A stretch of 5,865 nucleotides of DNA from Acidobacteriota bacterium (GCA_021810175.1 JAJZJJ010000226.1:1-5865), one strand, 5' to 3'; numbered from the stretch's first letter, positions 1-5,865 are shown. The notes: generated from the sequence alone by a model not told the origin. A program made the numbers and translations.

Positions 1-1
1 G

Positions 2-217
2 GGTGCGACGCTGGGCATGCGCTACGCCCGCATCTCGCTCTGCACCTTCGACGACGAGAACCCCGCTCCCTCGGCCATTCGCACGCGGATCGCGGCGCTG
101 CTGCTTTCCGGCCTGCCGCTCGGCATCGGCTTCCTGTGGGCGGTGTTCGACGAAGACTTCCTGGGCTGGCACGACCGCATCACCCGCACCTACCAGCGCA
201 GCTATCGCGAGATGTAA
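2..217 (+). CDS. RDD family membrane protein, C-terminal fragment (5' end outside window)
   Basis: The reading frame is open from base 2 and gives 71 residues before the TAA stop at 215-217; the start lies upstream of the window. The visible part begins GATLGMRYARI, which matches the GxxLGMRxxxI motif in the middle of RDD domains. It then has a charged loop, one hydrophobic membrane segment (about ALLLSGLPLGIGFLWAVF) and the closing FDEDFLGWHDRITRT, which corresponds to the W/HDRxxxT end of RDD proteins. RDD proteins are small inner-membrane proteins; some have been linked to ion or osmotic homeostasis, but most have no defined role. An internal ATG at 17 lies inside the domain, so it is not a believable start. 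The gene converges on the minus-strand gene at 282. Family call is fairly sure; specific function unknown. Confidence 0.8.
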   Translation, partial: GATLGMRYARISLCTFDDENPAPSAIRTRIAALLLSGLPLGIGFLWAVFDEDFLGWHDRITRTYQRSYREM

Positions 218-224
218 GCAAAAC

Positions 225-249
225 AGGCGCGGAACCTGACTCCGCGCCT
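225..249. terminator. Hairpin terminator between convergent genes, probably bidirectional
   Basis: A perfect 9-bp stem (AGGCGCGGA at 225-233 with TCCGCGCCT at 241-249) encloses a 7-base loop. It starts 8 bases after the stop of the plus-strand gene and lies 33 bases beyond the stop of the minus-strand gene. Read on the minus strand, the stem is followed by G and then TTTT (223-220), so the intrinsic-terminator shape is better for the minus-strand gene. On the plus strand the tail is only a short mixed TTCGCCTTCC stretch. Confidence 0.7.
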
Positions 250-278
250 TCGCCTTCCGCCGATCCGGCGCCGACACA

Positions 279-297
279 CCCTCACTTTTTGTGAGGG
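279..297. other. Perfect hairpin over the stop codon of the DUF2846-like gene
   Basis: CCCTCAC (279-285) and GTGAGGG (291-297) form a 7-bp perfect inverted repeat around a TTTTT loop. The minus-strand TGA stop (284-282) is inside the stem. On the minus strand no T tract follows, so it is not a classical terminator. It could stabilise the mRNA 3' end or assist the hairpin at 225-249. The structure is seen directly; any role is inferred. Confidence 0.4.
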
Positions 298-815
298 CCC
301 GATTGTTCCGGATGGGATGTGCAGTAGAAGTATTTCCTCGTCACAATGAGATTCCCGCGCTTTTTGTCCAGCGCATGGAACGTGAGATACTCCTGCCCAC
401 TCTCGGCAAGATACTGAACCTCGAAGTAATACACGCCGCCGGCTTTTGCCGTGAAAGCCTCTGTTTTGGTAGTCGCTTTCCAGCCAGGCACCCACGATGT
501 CTGCCAGTTCGCGCACAGCGTATGGCTCCCGGGCGTGAAATAGGTGTAGAACCAGGAAACCTCCTGCATTGCGCCCACCCATTTCCCGTCAATGCCGATA
601 CGGGTCGTGGGTGGCATGATCGACCCCGCGAAGGCGTCATTTTCGTCGAAATAGACCAGCGCCTTGCCCGCAACCGGCTCCGGCCAAGCGCCCTGAGTCG
701 GCAGATGCGTGGCGAACTTCACGCTGTACGGACCGCAGCCCGCAGGATGCTTTTGTGCCCGCGCCGCAATCCCCGGCAGCAGAACCGCGCAACAGCAGAG
801 CACCAGAGCTTTCAT
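282..815 (-). CDS. Secreted DUF2846-like protein
   Basis: This 177-residue protein has a short signal peptide: MK, then a hydrophobic stretch (3-14), then a likely signal peptidase I site after A-R-A (18-20). Three cysteines at 7-9 sit in the hydrophobic core but do not form a proper lipobox. The mature part (about 50-150) reads GKALVYFDEND, PTTRIGIDGKWVGAM, FTPGSHTLCANWQ and KAGGVYYFEVQYL. This is the small beta-sandwich pattern of DUF2846 proteins (a VYxxx strand, a DGKxVG turn, a PGxHTL turn and a GxxYYF strand). The family has no established biochemical function; an envelope location follows from the signal peptide. The start is supported by AAAGGA ten bases before the ATG. Cysteines 27, 101 and 165 remain in the mature chain. 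The gene lies 88 bases downstream of the large exported protein in the same direction. Family assignment is by pattern only. Confidence 0.75.
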   Translation of the reverse strand: MKALVLCCCAVLLPGIAARAQKHPAGCGPYSVKFATHLPTQGAWPEPVAGKALVYFDENDAFAGSIMPPTTRIGIDGKWVGAMQEVSWFYTYFTPGSHTLCANWQTSWVPGWKATTKTEAFTAKAGGVYYFEVQYLAESGQEYLTFHALDKKRGNLIVTRKYFYCTSHPEQSGPHKK

Positions 816-850
816 CGCGTTTCGATCCTTTCATCGCTGACGGCATCGCG

Positions 851-870
851 GCCCGCAAAGGAAGGCGGGC
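851..870. other. Short hairpin in the gap between the two minus-strand genes
   Basis: GCCCGC (851-856) and GCGGGC (865-870) form a perfect 6-bp stem with an 8-base purine-rich loop. It lies 34 bases past the stop of the 1148-residue gene and 35 bases before the next minus-strand start. No T tract follows on the minus strand, so it could be a weak terminator or attenuator that lowers read-through, or a processing site. I see no convincing -35/-10 pair for the downstream gene in positions 816-903. Confidence 0.35.
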
Positions 871-903
871 TTCCGCGTGCTGAGGCCCGGCACAGCCACT
901 TCC

Positions 904-2217
904 CTACTGAATCGGCGTCTCATGCACCGGCTGGTAGTTGAAGTCCCAGCGCTGGTCCTTCTTTCCTGACTCGAAGCGCGTATCCCAATTGAGCACATAC
1001 CCATCCGCCGATGCGGTTTGCGGATAGTGCTCGCTCGCCGGATACGGGTAGGAGGTCATCTGCTGGAACGGCATCTGGGTGACGGTGAATGGCTCCGCCT
1101 CCCAGAAATCCATATCCTTGACGAATCCGTTGGCGTAAAAGAAGTAGTCGCGCTTCCAGCCCTTCGGCAGCGGCGGCAGCGCCGACGCGCTGAACTCCGC
1201 ATCGATCTCGTCTCCGGTTCCGAAGATCACGTACTGGTTGTCGATCCGGCGCAGCAGCGGCGTCACGTTGCCGTAGCGCGTGTAAAGACCCTGCGCCCAC
1301 AGGAACGGTCCCGTCTTGCTGATGCGCTGGTAGTTGTAGGTCAGGTCGCCCGGCGACTTCCCTTCCACCTGCTCCGGATAGCCGCGGAATTCCAGATGCG
1401 CCATGTCCAGCGGGATATTCGTGCGGTGCACCGTGCCGATCTCATTCGGTCCGTTGTCCACCAGAATCTGGTTCCAGTAAATCTGCAGGTTGGTGGAGAT
1501 GCGGATCTTCCGCGCACCCGGCGGCAGCTTGCCGGTCAGGTTCACGGTGATGGTCCGCGACAGACCGGCGGGGAAGCCCATATCGTCGATCACCCGCTTC
1601 CAGCTTCCGTCCGGCATCTGCACATCCACGCGCGGCGGAATAGGATGCAGACCCGCCTGCCACGCCGAATACATCGAGCTGGCGCTGAAGTAATTCACGT
1701 AGCCGTTCATCAGCAGCCACAGCGGCCGCTTCGGCGACCACTTGCCCAGATCCAGCGTGAGCGTGTGCATGTTCGCAAAGCCGTCGTAGTGCAGAGCATG
1801 GAAGCCCGAAACGAACTGGCCGTCGATCTTCGTCAGCCGCGGCAGCACGCTCTGTCCGTTCATCCACGCTCCGGCCAGCGGACGCGGATCGGTAACGGCT
1901 ACGGTTTTGCCCGAGGCGAACGGCGGTTCGCTCAGGAAGCGCTCATCCGGATACACCGTGACGTTCGCCGGATGATCGACCGCCACCAGACGCAACTGAT
2001 CGATGTAGTTGACCTCCTCCATCGGCTCGCCGAAACGCAGGCTCAGCAGGCCGTTGCGCGCCTTCAGATCGCGGCCCGGCACCTTGATCCACTCGCCTGG
2101 ATCGTTTTTGTTGGTCGCCGTCGGCGACACCCAGTGCCCGACCACCGCCGCGCCGATGACATCGGAGATGAACTTGTACTGCTTGCCGTTCCACGCGAAC
2201 AGCACCGGGCAGGAACT
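904..2217 (-). other. Unassigned C-terminal module of the large exported protein (residues about 712-1148)
   Basis: This part follows the ASPIC/UnbV domain. It starts with SCPVLFAWNGKQYKFISD and runs through GEWIKVPGRDLKARNGLLSLRF, VNYIDQLRLVAVDHP and many aromatic-rich strands, and ends with YPYPASEHYP and a basic/acidic tail. It is rich in W, Y, F, P and G and lacks long helices, consistent with an extracellular beta-rich fold. I recall similar CPxLYAWNG...VTD...VDHP segments in exported proteins of Acidobacteriota and Chloroflexota, but I cannot attach a domain name or function. Confidence 0.55.
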
Positions 2218-4350
2218 GCCCCGGCGGTCCAGCTCCTGCAGACCGATGGTATCGTCGGCAGGCTTATTGATCTCATCCTGAGGCACGCCGGTAGGCCACA
2301 ACAGACGCACCACATCCACCTCGGTAGCCTTGCCCAGGCCAGCCTCGATCTCGGTGGAGTTCTGGCTGCCGTAGCCCGAGCTGCCCGCAACCTCGAATTT
2401 CTGCCAGCGTCCGCCGGCGAAGACCTGCACCTTCGTCTCGATGCCGCTCCGGTTGTCCGCCAGACCCACCAGGCGGATGCGCAGCCAGTGATTTTTATTG
2501 CCGCCGATATTGCGCAGCAGCACCGGCGGTCCGTTCTTCTGCGTCACGATCAGGTCCTGTCCGCCGTCGCCCAGCACGTCCGCCGCAATCACCGACCGCG
2601 GATCCTTCAGGTCAATCTTGTCCAGTCCCAGTTGCGCCGTCACGTCCTTAAAGCCCGCCGGCCCCATGTTGCGGAAGACGCGCAGCTCCGACTTGTCTCC
2701 CACCTGCAGCACAGCCGCCAGATCGATCCAGCTGTCGTTGTCCACATCAATCGGCGTCACGCCCCATCCGCCGGTCACGCCCGGAGGCAGAGGCAGCGGC
2801 ACGCGCTCAAAGTGCTTGCCCTTCACGTTGCGCCACAGCGTCAGTCCCGGAGCGCCGGTGTGGGTCACGGCCACGTCCATCCAGCCGTCCTTGTTGTAGT
2901 CGAAGATGGCCAGACCCCGCGTCGGACTCAGCGCCGGATCGTTGTACAGCTGCATTGGCTTAAACGCGCCGTCGCGTGGATTCAGATAGATCGTGGGAGC
3001 GCCGGCGGCGTTGGCCACCACCAGATCCACCGCGCGATCGTTGTTGATGTCCGACAGCATCGCCTGACGGGTGCTGCCGTGCCCGGCCAGCGCGGTCGGC
3101 CCGGTCCACTCGGTAAAGGTGGAGTTGCCGTTGTTGCGCCACAGCACGTTGGGACCGTATTTGCTGCCCGGCTTCTTCGAGCCGGTGACGAAGAGGTCGA
3201 GATCGCCGTCGTGATCGAAGTCCACAAACGTCAGGCCGGCTGGATCGTTCAGCTGCCGGATGCCGACTTTTGCCGTCACATCCTGGAAATGTCCGCCGCC
3301 CATGTTGCGGTAGAGAATGACGCGGCCTTTCAGCGCCACGGCCAGATCCATCTTGCCGTCGTTGTCGAAATCGCCTGCCGCGCAGGCCAGTGCCTGGCCG
3401 CTGGCGTCCAGTCCGGTCGCGCTCACGGGAAGCTCCTGGAAGTGGCCGTTGTGCAGATTTTTATAGGCGCGGATCGCGTGGCTGCCGCTGCCCATCACCA
3501 CCAGGTCCTGCGAGCCGGGCGCTTCGATATCGATCGCGCATTCTCCGCGGCTGACGCTGTCCGCCGCGCCTGTGCCGATCGGCAGCGCCTGGAAATGCAC
3601 CGGGATCATGGGCCCCACCTTCAGCGGCGGCAGCTTCATCTCTTCCATGGTGGAGAGGTCGCCGCGGTCGCCGTATCCGACCCCCAGCGGCGTGGACAGC
3701 TTGGCCGCTGTCAGATGTTCGAAGATCTTCAGATGGACCTGCGCTTCCTGCGTCTTCCCCATCTGCTGCAGCGCCCGCGCCAGTCCGAACTGCGCCGAGC
3801 AGTGCGTCGGATTCAGCTTCAGGGCCGCCCTGAACTCGTCCACCGCCGCGCTGGTATTGCCCTGCATCAGCTGTAGCTGCCCCACAAAGTAGTGGGCATC
3901 GGCGTCATCCGGAACAAGAGCGACGGCCTTCTGCATGTACTCGATGGCCGCCTTCTGGTGGGCCTGGTCCATCTCCGTCAGTGCCAGGTTGTACCACGTG
4001 CGCGGATTCTTCGGCGCCATCTGCGTCGCCTTTTGCAGCTCCTGCTGCGCCTCCGCCAGCTTTTGCAGGTACAGCAGCGCAATCCCGCGGTTCATCACCG
4101 GAATCGCCGACGAGGGATCTGCCTGGTGAGCCTCCTCCAGCTTGGCCGCCGCTTTGGCCGTCAGCTGCTGGTTCATCAGCCCAATGCCCAGACCGTTGAG
4201 CCGCGCCGCCCGCAGCCGCGGGCTTTCGGCCTGGTGCGCGGCTCCGGCAGCCGGCTTGCTCTGATCCGCCGAATGTGCGACGCCCACCGCTGCGAGCAGC
4301 CCTGCCGCGGCCAGGAAAAGTATGCTGAAGGAAGTCTTTTTGGATGGCAT
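904..4350 (-). CDS. Exported TPR / FG-GAP (VCBS) beta-propeller / ASPIC-UnbV protein, CRTAC1-like
   Basis: This 1148-residue protein begins with a Sec signal peptide (MPSKK, hydrophobic 8-25, cleavage near 25-28), so it acts in the periplasm or outside the cell. About five TPRs follow (47-212), a protein-binding scaffold. Seven FG-GAP/VCBS repeats come next at about 50-57-residue spacing; their acidic motifs start at D274 (degenerate), D327, D377, D434, D484, D535 and D591, which suggests a seven-bladed, calcium-binding beta-propeller. The best motifs are DFDNDGKMDL and DFDHDGDLDL. An ASPIC/UnbV domain (about 620-706) carries NHWLRIRLVGL, SGYGSQNS and VRLLWPTG. The remaining 435 residues open with CPVLFAWNGKQYKFISD and end with SYPYPASEHYP, features I recall from large Acidobacteriota proteins but cannot name as a domain. 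The architecture resembles CRTAC1-family proteins; substrate or ligand is unknown. No catalytic motif is visible. The ATG has only a weak upstream GGA, but the signal peptide supports it. The gene is divergent from the synthetase gene at 4443. Confidence 0.88.
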   Translation of the reverse strand: MPSKKTSFSILFLAAAGLLAAVGVAHSADQSKPAAGAAHQAESPRLRAARLNGLGIGLMNQQLTAKAAAKLEEAHQADPSSAIPVMNRGIALLYLQKLAEAQQELQKATQMAPKNPRTWYNLALTEMDQAHQKAAIEYMQKAVALVPDDADAHYFVGQLQLMQGNTSAAVDEFRAALKLNPTHCSAQFGLARALQQMGKTQEAQVHLKIFEHLTAAKLSTPLGVGYGDRGDLSTMEEMKLPPLKVGPMIPVHFQALPIGTGAADSVSRGECAIDIEAPGSQDLVVMGSGSHAIRAYKNLHNGHFQELPVSATGLDASGQALACAAGDFDNDGKMDLAVALKGRVILYRNMGGGHFQDVTAKVGIRQLNDPAGLTFVDFDHDGDLDLFVTGSKKPGSKYGPNVLWRNNGNSTFTEWTGPTALAGHGSTRQAMLSDINNDRAVDLVVANAAGAPTIYLNPRDGAFKPMQLYNDPALSPTRGLAIFDYNKDGWMDVAVTHTGAPGLTLWRNVKGKHFERVPLPLPPGVTGGWGVTPIDVDNDSWIDLAAVLQVGDKSELRVFRNMGPAGFKDVTAQLGLDKIDLKDPRSVIAADVLGDGGQDLIVTQKNGPPVLLRNIGGNKNHWLRIRLVGLADNRSGIETKVQVFAGGRWQKFEVAGSSGYGSQNSTEIEAGLGKATEVDVVRLLWPTGVPQDEINKPADDTIGLQELDRRGSSCPVLFAWNGKQYKFISDVIGAAVVGHWVSPTATNKNDPGEWIKVPGRDLKARNGLLSLRFGEPMEEVNYIDQLRLVAVDHPANVTVYPDERFLSEPPFASGKTVAVTDPRPLAGAWMNGQSVLPRLTKIDGQFVSGFHALHYDGFANMHTLTLDLGKWSPKRPLWLLMNGYVNYFSASSMYSAWQAGLHPIPPRVDVQMPDGSWKRVIDDMGFPAGLSRTITVNLTGKLPPGARKIRISTNLQIYWNQILVDNGPNEIGTVHRTNIPLDMAHLEFRGYPEQVEGKSPGDLTYNYQRISKTGPFLWAQGLYTRYGNVTPLLRRIDNQYVIFGTGDEIDAEFSASALPPLPKGWKRDYFFYANGFVKDMDFWEAEPFTVTQMPFQQMTSYPYPASEHYPQTASADGYVLNWDTRFESGKKDQRWDFNYQPVHETPIQ
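2506..3543 (-). repeat. Seven FG-GAP/VCBS repeats (protein-level) forming a predicted propeller
   Basis: Codons for residues about 270-615 of the large exported protein hold seven copies of a unit ending in Dx[D/N]xDxxx[D]L, spaced 54, 50, 57, 50, 51 and 56 residues apart. Copies 2, 3 and 5 keep the DGxxD turn. Copies 4 (DINNDRAVDL), 6 (DVDNDSWIDL) and 7 (DVLGDGGQDL) have lost one or more ligand or glycine positions, and copy 1 keeps little more than a trailing QDL. The repeats are diverged at the DNA level, so this is an old internal duplication. Confidence 0.75.
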
Positions 4351-4362
4351 GATTCGCCGTCC

Positions 4363-4368
4363 ATTATA
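4363..4368 (-). promoter_or_regulatory. Candidate -10 element for the large exported-protein gene
   Basis: The minus strand reads TATAAT, a perfect sigma-70 -10 hexamer, ending 12 bases before the ATG at 4350. No good TTGACA-like -35 is found 16-18 bases upstream. If used, transcription would start about 5-6 bases before the ATG, giving an almost leaderless mRNA, which fits the lack of a clear Shine-Dalgarno. It may also be chance. Confidence 0.4.
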
Positions 4369-4431
4369 GGATTTCCAGCCATCGCCTGCCCTTTTCCCAG
4401 GGGCGTAAACTGTTACCGAAATCCCCCTTTC

Positions 4432-4436
4432 GAGGA
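4432..4436 (+). promoter_or_regulatory. Shine-Dalgarno that sets the GTG start of the synthetase-like gene
   Basis: GAGGA at 4432-4436 stands six bases before the GTG at 4443. The spacing is ideal and there is no competing ATG start nearby in the same frame, so it decides the start. A weak TAAACT at 4406-4411 is the only -10-like match I found upstream on this strand, with no matching -35. Confidence 0.7.
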
Positions 4437-4442
4437 AAATTC

Positions 4443-5771
4443 GTGGATCACCATCACCAGTACGTCGAGCGCGTCGTCGATCTCACCGATCCGGCCGCCA
4501 ACGACATCGACAACCTTTCGCTCGACGAAGCCCGCCGCATCCTCCTCGAAGGCCCCGCCGAAGCCGTCCGCCACATCCACGGTTCCTTTGCGCTGATCGC
4601 GCGCTCCGGCAAGACCGTGAAAATGGCTCGCTCCCTCGATCGCCCCATGCGCTACTTCCTCGCCAAGCGGCAGGAAGGCCCGGCGCTCATCGTCGCGCAC
4701 CGCATTGACGCCATTCACGAGTGGCTCAAATCCGAGGGCTTCGGCGATCAGTTCCACCCCAGCTACACCCGCATGGTTCCGGCCCATCATGTCGTCGAAA
4801 TCCAGCTCATCGGCTGTCCCGATCCCGATCCCGTCTACACGCGCTTCTTCACGCCGGAGATGGGCACGCTGCCCGAGGATACCGGCGCCATCGGCCGCGC
4901 CTACATCGCCGCCATGGCGGACGAAGTGGCCCAGTGGCTCCAGCGCATTCCGTCGGACGCCCCCATCGGCGTCTGCTTCTCCGGAGGCATCGACTCCGGC
5001 AGCGTCTTTCTTGTGGCCTACCACACCATGCGGAAGCTGGGTATGAATCCCGGCCGCCTGAAGGCCTTCACCCTCGACCTCGGCAACGGTCCCGACCTGC
5101 AGCAGGCCCGCAACTTCCTGGAGCCGCTCGGCCTGGGGCTTTTCCTGGAGCCGATTGAAGCCGACCCCGCCACCCTCGATATCGCTGAGACCATCCGCAT
5201 CGTCGAGGACTACAAGCCGCTCGACATCCAGTCCGCCACCATGGCGCTTGCGCTCTGCCGCGGCATCCGCCAGCGCTATCCGGACTGGAAGTACCTGCTC
5301 GACGGCGACGGCGGCGACGAGAACCTCAAGGACTACCCCATCGAGGAAAACCCCGAGCTGACCATCCGCAGCGTCATCAACAATTCCATGCTCTACCAGG
5401 AAGGCTGGGGCGTCGGCAAAATCAAGCACTCGCTCACCTACTCCGGCGGACTCAGCCGCTCCTACGCGCGCACCTATGCGCCCGCGCACCACTGCGGATT
5501 CACCGGCTTCAGCCCCTACACGCGGCCGGCGGTCATCGCCGTCGCCGAGGCCATTCCCTTCATCCGCATCACGGATTACAGCGTGGAGCGCCTCTACGAA
5601 CTGAAGGGCGAAATCGTCTCCAAAGGCATCGAGGCCCTCACCGGCATGAAGATGCCGGTCTTCCCCAAGCGCCGCTTCCAGCACGGAGCTATTCCCGTCG
5701 AGGATCTCCGCCGCCGGATGCCCGACCGCGAGGCCGATTTCCGCAGCCGCTTCCTCTCGCTGTACCAGTGA
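4443..5771 (+). CDS. Asparagine-synthetase-like protein lacking the glutaminase nucleophile
   Basis: This 442-residue protein carries the asparagine synthetase domain. The PP-loop SGGIDS (180-185) binds ATP and pyrophosphate, LDGDGGDEN (286-294) matches the LSGEGADE-type motif of AsnB, and PKRRFQHGA (408-416) aligns with the RQKEQFSDG segment around the catalytic lysine of AsnB (here K409). So the carboxyl-adenylating half looks intact. The N-terminus differs: AsnB begins with Met-Cys, the Cys being the glutaminase nucleophile after Met removal, but this protein begins MDHHHQYVER. Only a remnant of the glutaminase fold remains at about 45-135 (GSFALIARSGK, RSLDRPMRYF, MVPAHHVVEI, DPVYTRFF). 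The protein is about 110 residues shorter than E. coli AsnB. It may use free ammonia or another nucleophile, as in beta-lactam synthetase and lasso-peptide cyclases of this superfamily; the substrate cannot be read from sequence. Start GTG with GAGGA upstream. Its stop overlaps the next gene by four bases, implying coupled translation. Probably cytoplasmic. Confidence 0.85.
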   Translation: MDHHHQYVERVVDLTDPAANDIDNLSLDEARRILLEGPAEAVRHIHGSFALIARSGKTVKMARSLDRPMRYFLAKRQEGPALIVAHRIDAIHEWLKSEGFGDQFHPSYTRMVPAHHVVEIQLIGCPDPDPVYTRFFTPEMGTLPEDTGAIGRAYIAAMADEVAQWLQRIPSDAPIGVCFSGGIDSGSVFLVAYHTMRKLGMNPGRLKAFTLDLGNGPDLQQARNFLEPLGLGLFLEPIEADPATLDIAETIRIVEDYKPLDIQSATMALALCRGIRQRYPDWKYLLDGDGGDENLKDYPIEENPELTIRSVINNSMLYQEGWGVGKIKHSLTYSGGLSRSYARTYAPAHHCGFTGFSPYTRPAVIAVAEAIPFIRITDYSVERLYELKGEIVSKGIEALTGMKMPVFPKRRFQHGAIPVEDLRRRMPDREADFRSRFLSLYQ

Positions 5772-5865
5772 ACCTGCCGCTCTATCCCGAAACCCCCGCC
5801 GAGCGCGATGCCTGGATCGTCGCGCATCGGGCGGAGCGCGGGCCGCTCGATCCATACAAGCCGCA
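5768..5865 (+). CDS. Start of a translationally coupled gene, truncated by window end
   Basis: A GTG at 5768-5770 overlaps the TGA of the synthetase-like gene (GTGA, four bases) and opens a frame running to the window end without a stop. It gives 32 full codons beginning MNLPLYPETPAERDAWIV and reaching GPLDPYKP. The short charged N-terminus with DPYKP resembles, from memory, the start of a family of radical SAM proteins in Acidobacteriota and Verrucomicrobiota that then continue with FLTNRECPxRCxMCDLW. The cysteine cluster would lie beyond the window, so this identity is only a guess. The four-base overlap and the absence of an in-frame stop support a real gene. Confidence 0.5.
   Translation, partial: MNLPLYPETPAERDAWIVAHRAERGPLDPYKP

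Noticed and set aside
291..941. A 216-codon plus-strand frame opposite the DUF2846-like gene
   Set aside because: It begins within the stop-codon hairpin of the real gene, has no Shine-Dalgarno support and no recognisable protein pattern.
1018..3876. A 952-codon open frame on the plus strand, opposite the large exported-protein gene
   Set aside because: The translation is full of R, H, V and Q and shows no domain, while the opposite strand has clear signal peptide, TPR, FG-GAP and ASPIC features. Long antisense open frames are expected where GC-rich third positions remove stop codons.
4381..4442. Riboswitch or structured leader before the synthetase-like gene
   Set aside because: The space is under 65 bases after allowing for a promoter, and I find no extended stems or conserved aptamer bases.
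3892..4596. A 234-codon plus-strand frame crossing the divergent intergenic region
   Set aside because: It overlaps the TPR and signal-peptide coding region antisense and then the start of the synthetase-like gene in another frame. There is no motif and no convincing start site.
4443..5771. Lasso-peptide or beta-lactam biosynthetic cluster
   Set aside because: The synthetase keeps the GDGGDE motif of asparagine synthetases, and no precursor peptide, leader peptidase or recognition-element gene is visible in the window. The idea stays open only for sequence to the right.
4413..5855. A 480-codon open frame on the minus strand opposite the synthetase-like gene
   Set aside because: It is rich in A, G, D, E, V and R with no recognisable motif, whereas the plus strand holds SGGIDS and the other synthetase motifs. 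It is an antisense shadow and runs through the coupled start of the next gene.

Overview
The window is GC-rich, densely coding, and carries four genes plus the first codons of a fifth. The clearest taxonomic hint is the large secreted protein that joins TPRs, FG-GAP/VCBS repeats and an ASPIC/UnbV domain, with a CPxLFAWNG-type segment and a YPYPxxEHYP C-terminus. The small secreted DUF2846-like protein points the same way. From memory of these families, both are commonest in Acidobacteriota (Terriglobia/Acidobacteriaceae). This assignment is an inference from protein style; no rRNA or marker gene is present.

Layout, left to right. (1) Positions 2-217, + strand: the C-terminal end of an RDD-family membrane protein. 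(2) Positions 218-281: a convergent gap with a strong perfect hairpin that can end transcription from either side. (3) Positions 282-815, - strand: a secreted 177-residue DUF2846-like protein. (4) Positions 904-4350, - strand: a 1148-residue exported protein with an N-terminal TPR array, a seven-repeat FG-GAP/VCBS beta-propeller, an ASPIC/UnbV domain and about 435 further residues I cannot assign to a named domain. (5) Positions 4351-4442: a 92-base divergent intergenic region with a perfect TATAAT facing the large gene and a good Shine-Dalgarno for the next gene. (6) Positions 4443-5771, + strand: an asparagine-synthetase-like ATP pyrophosphatase. It keeps the synthetase motifs but has only a truncated glutaminase-like N-terminus with no catalytic cysteine. 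(7) Positions 5768-5865, + strand: the start of a gene overlapping the previous one by four bases, cut by the window edge.

How they may work together. The two minus-strand genes both encode exported proteins and lie in the same direction 88 bases apart, so they may share transcription, although a hairpin sits between them. The asparagine-synthetase homologue and the gene overlapping its stop codon look translationally coupled, and they probably form the start of an operon that continues to the right. I see no mobile element, tRNA, rRNA, CRISPR array or origin. The most notable items are the glutaminase-deficient synthetase with its coupled partner and the unassigned C-terminal module of the large exported protein.
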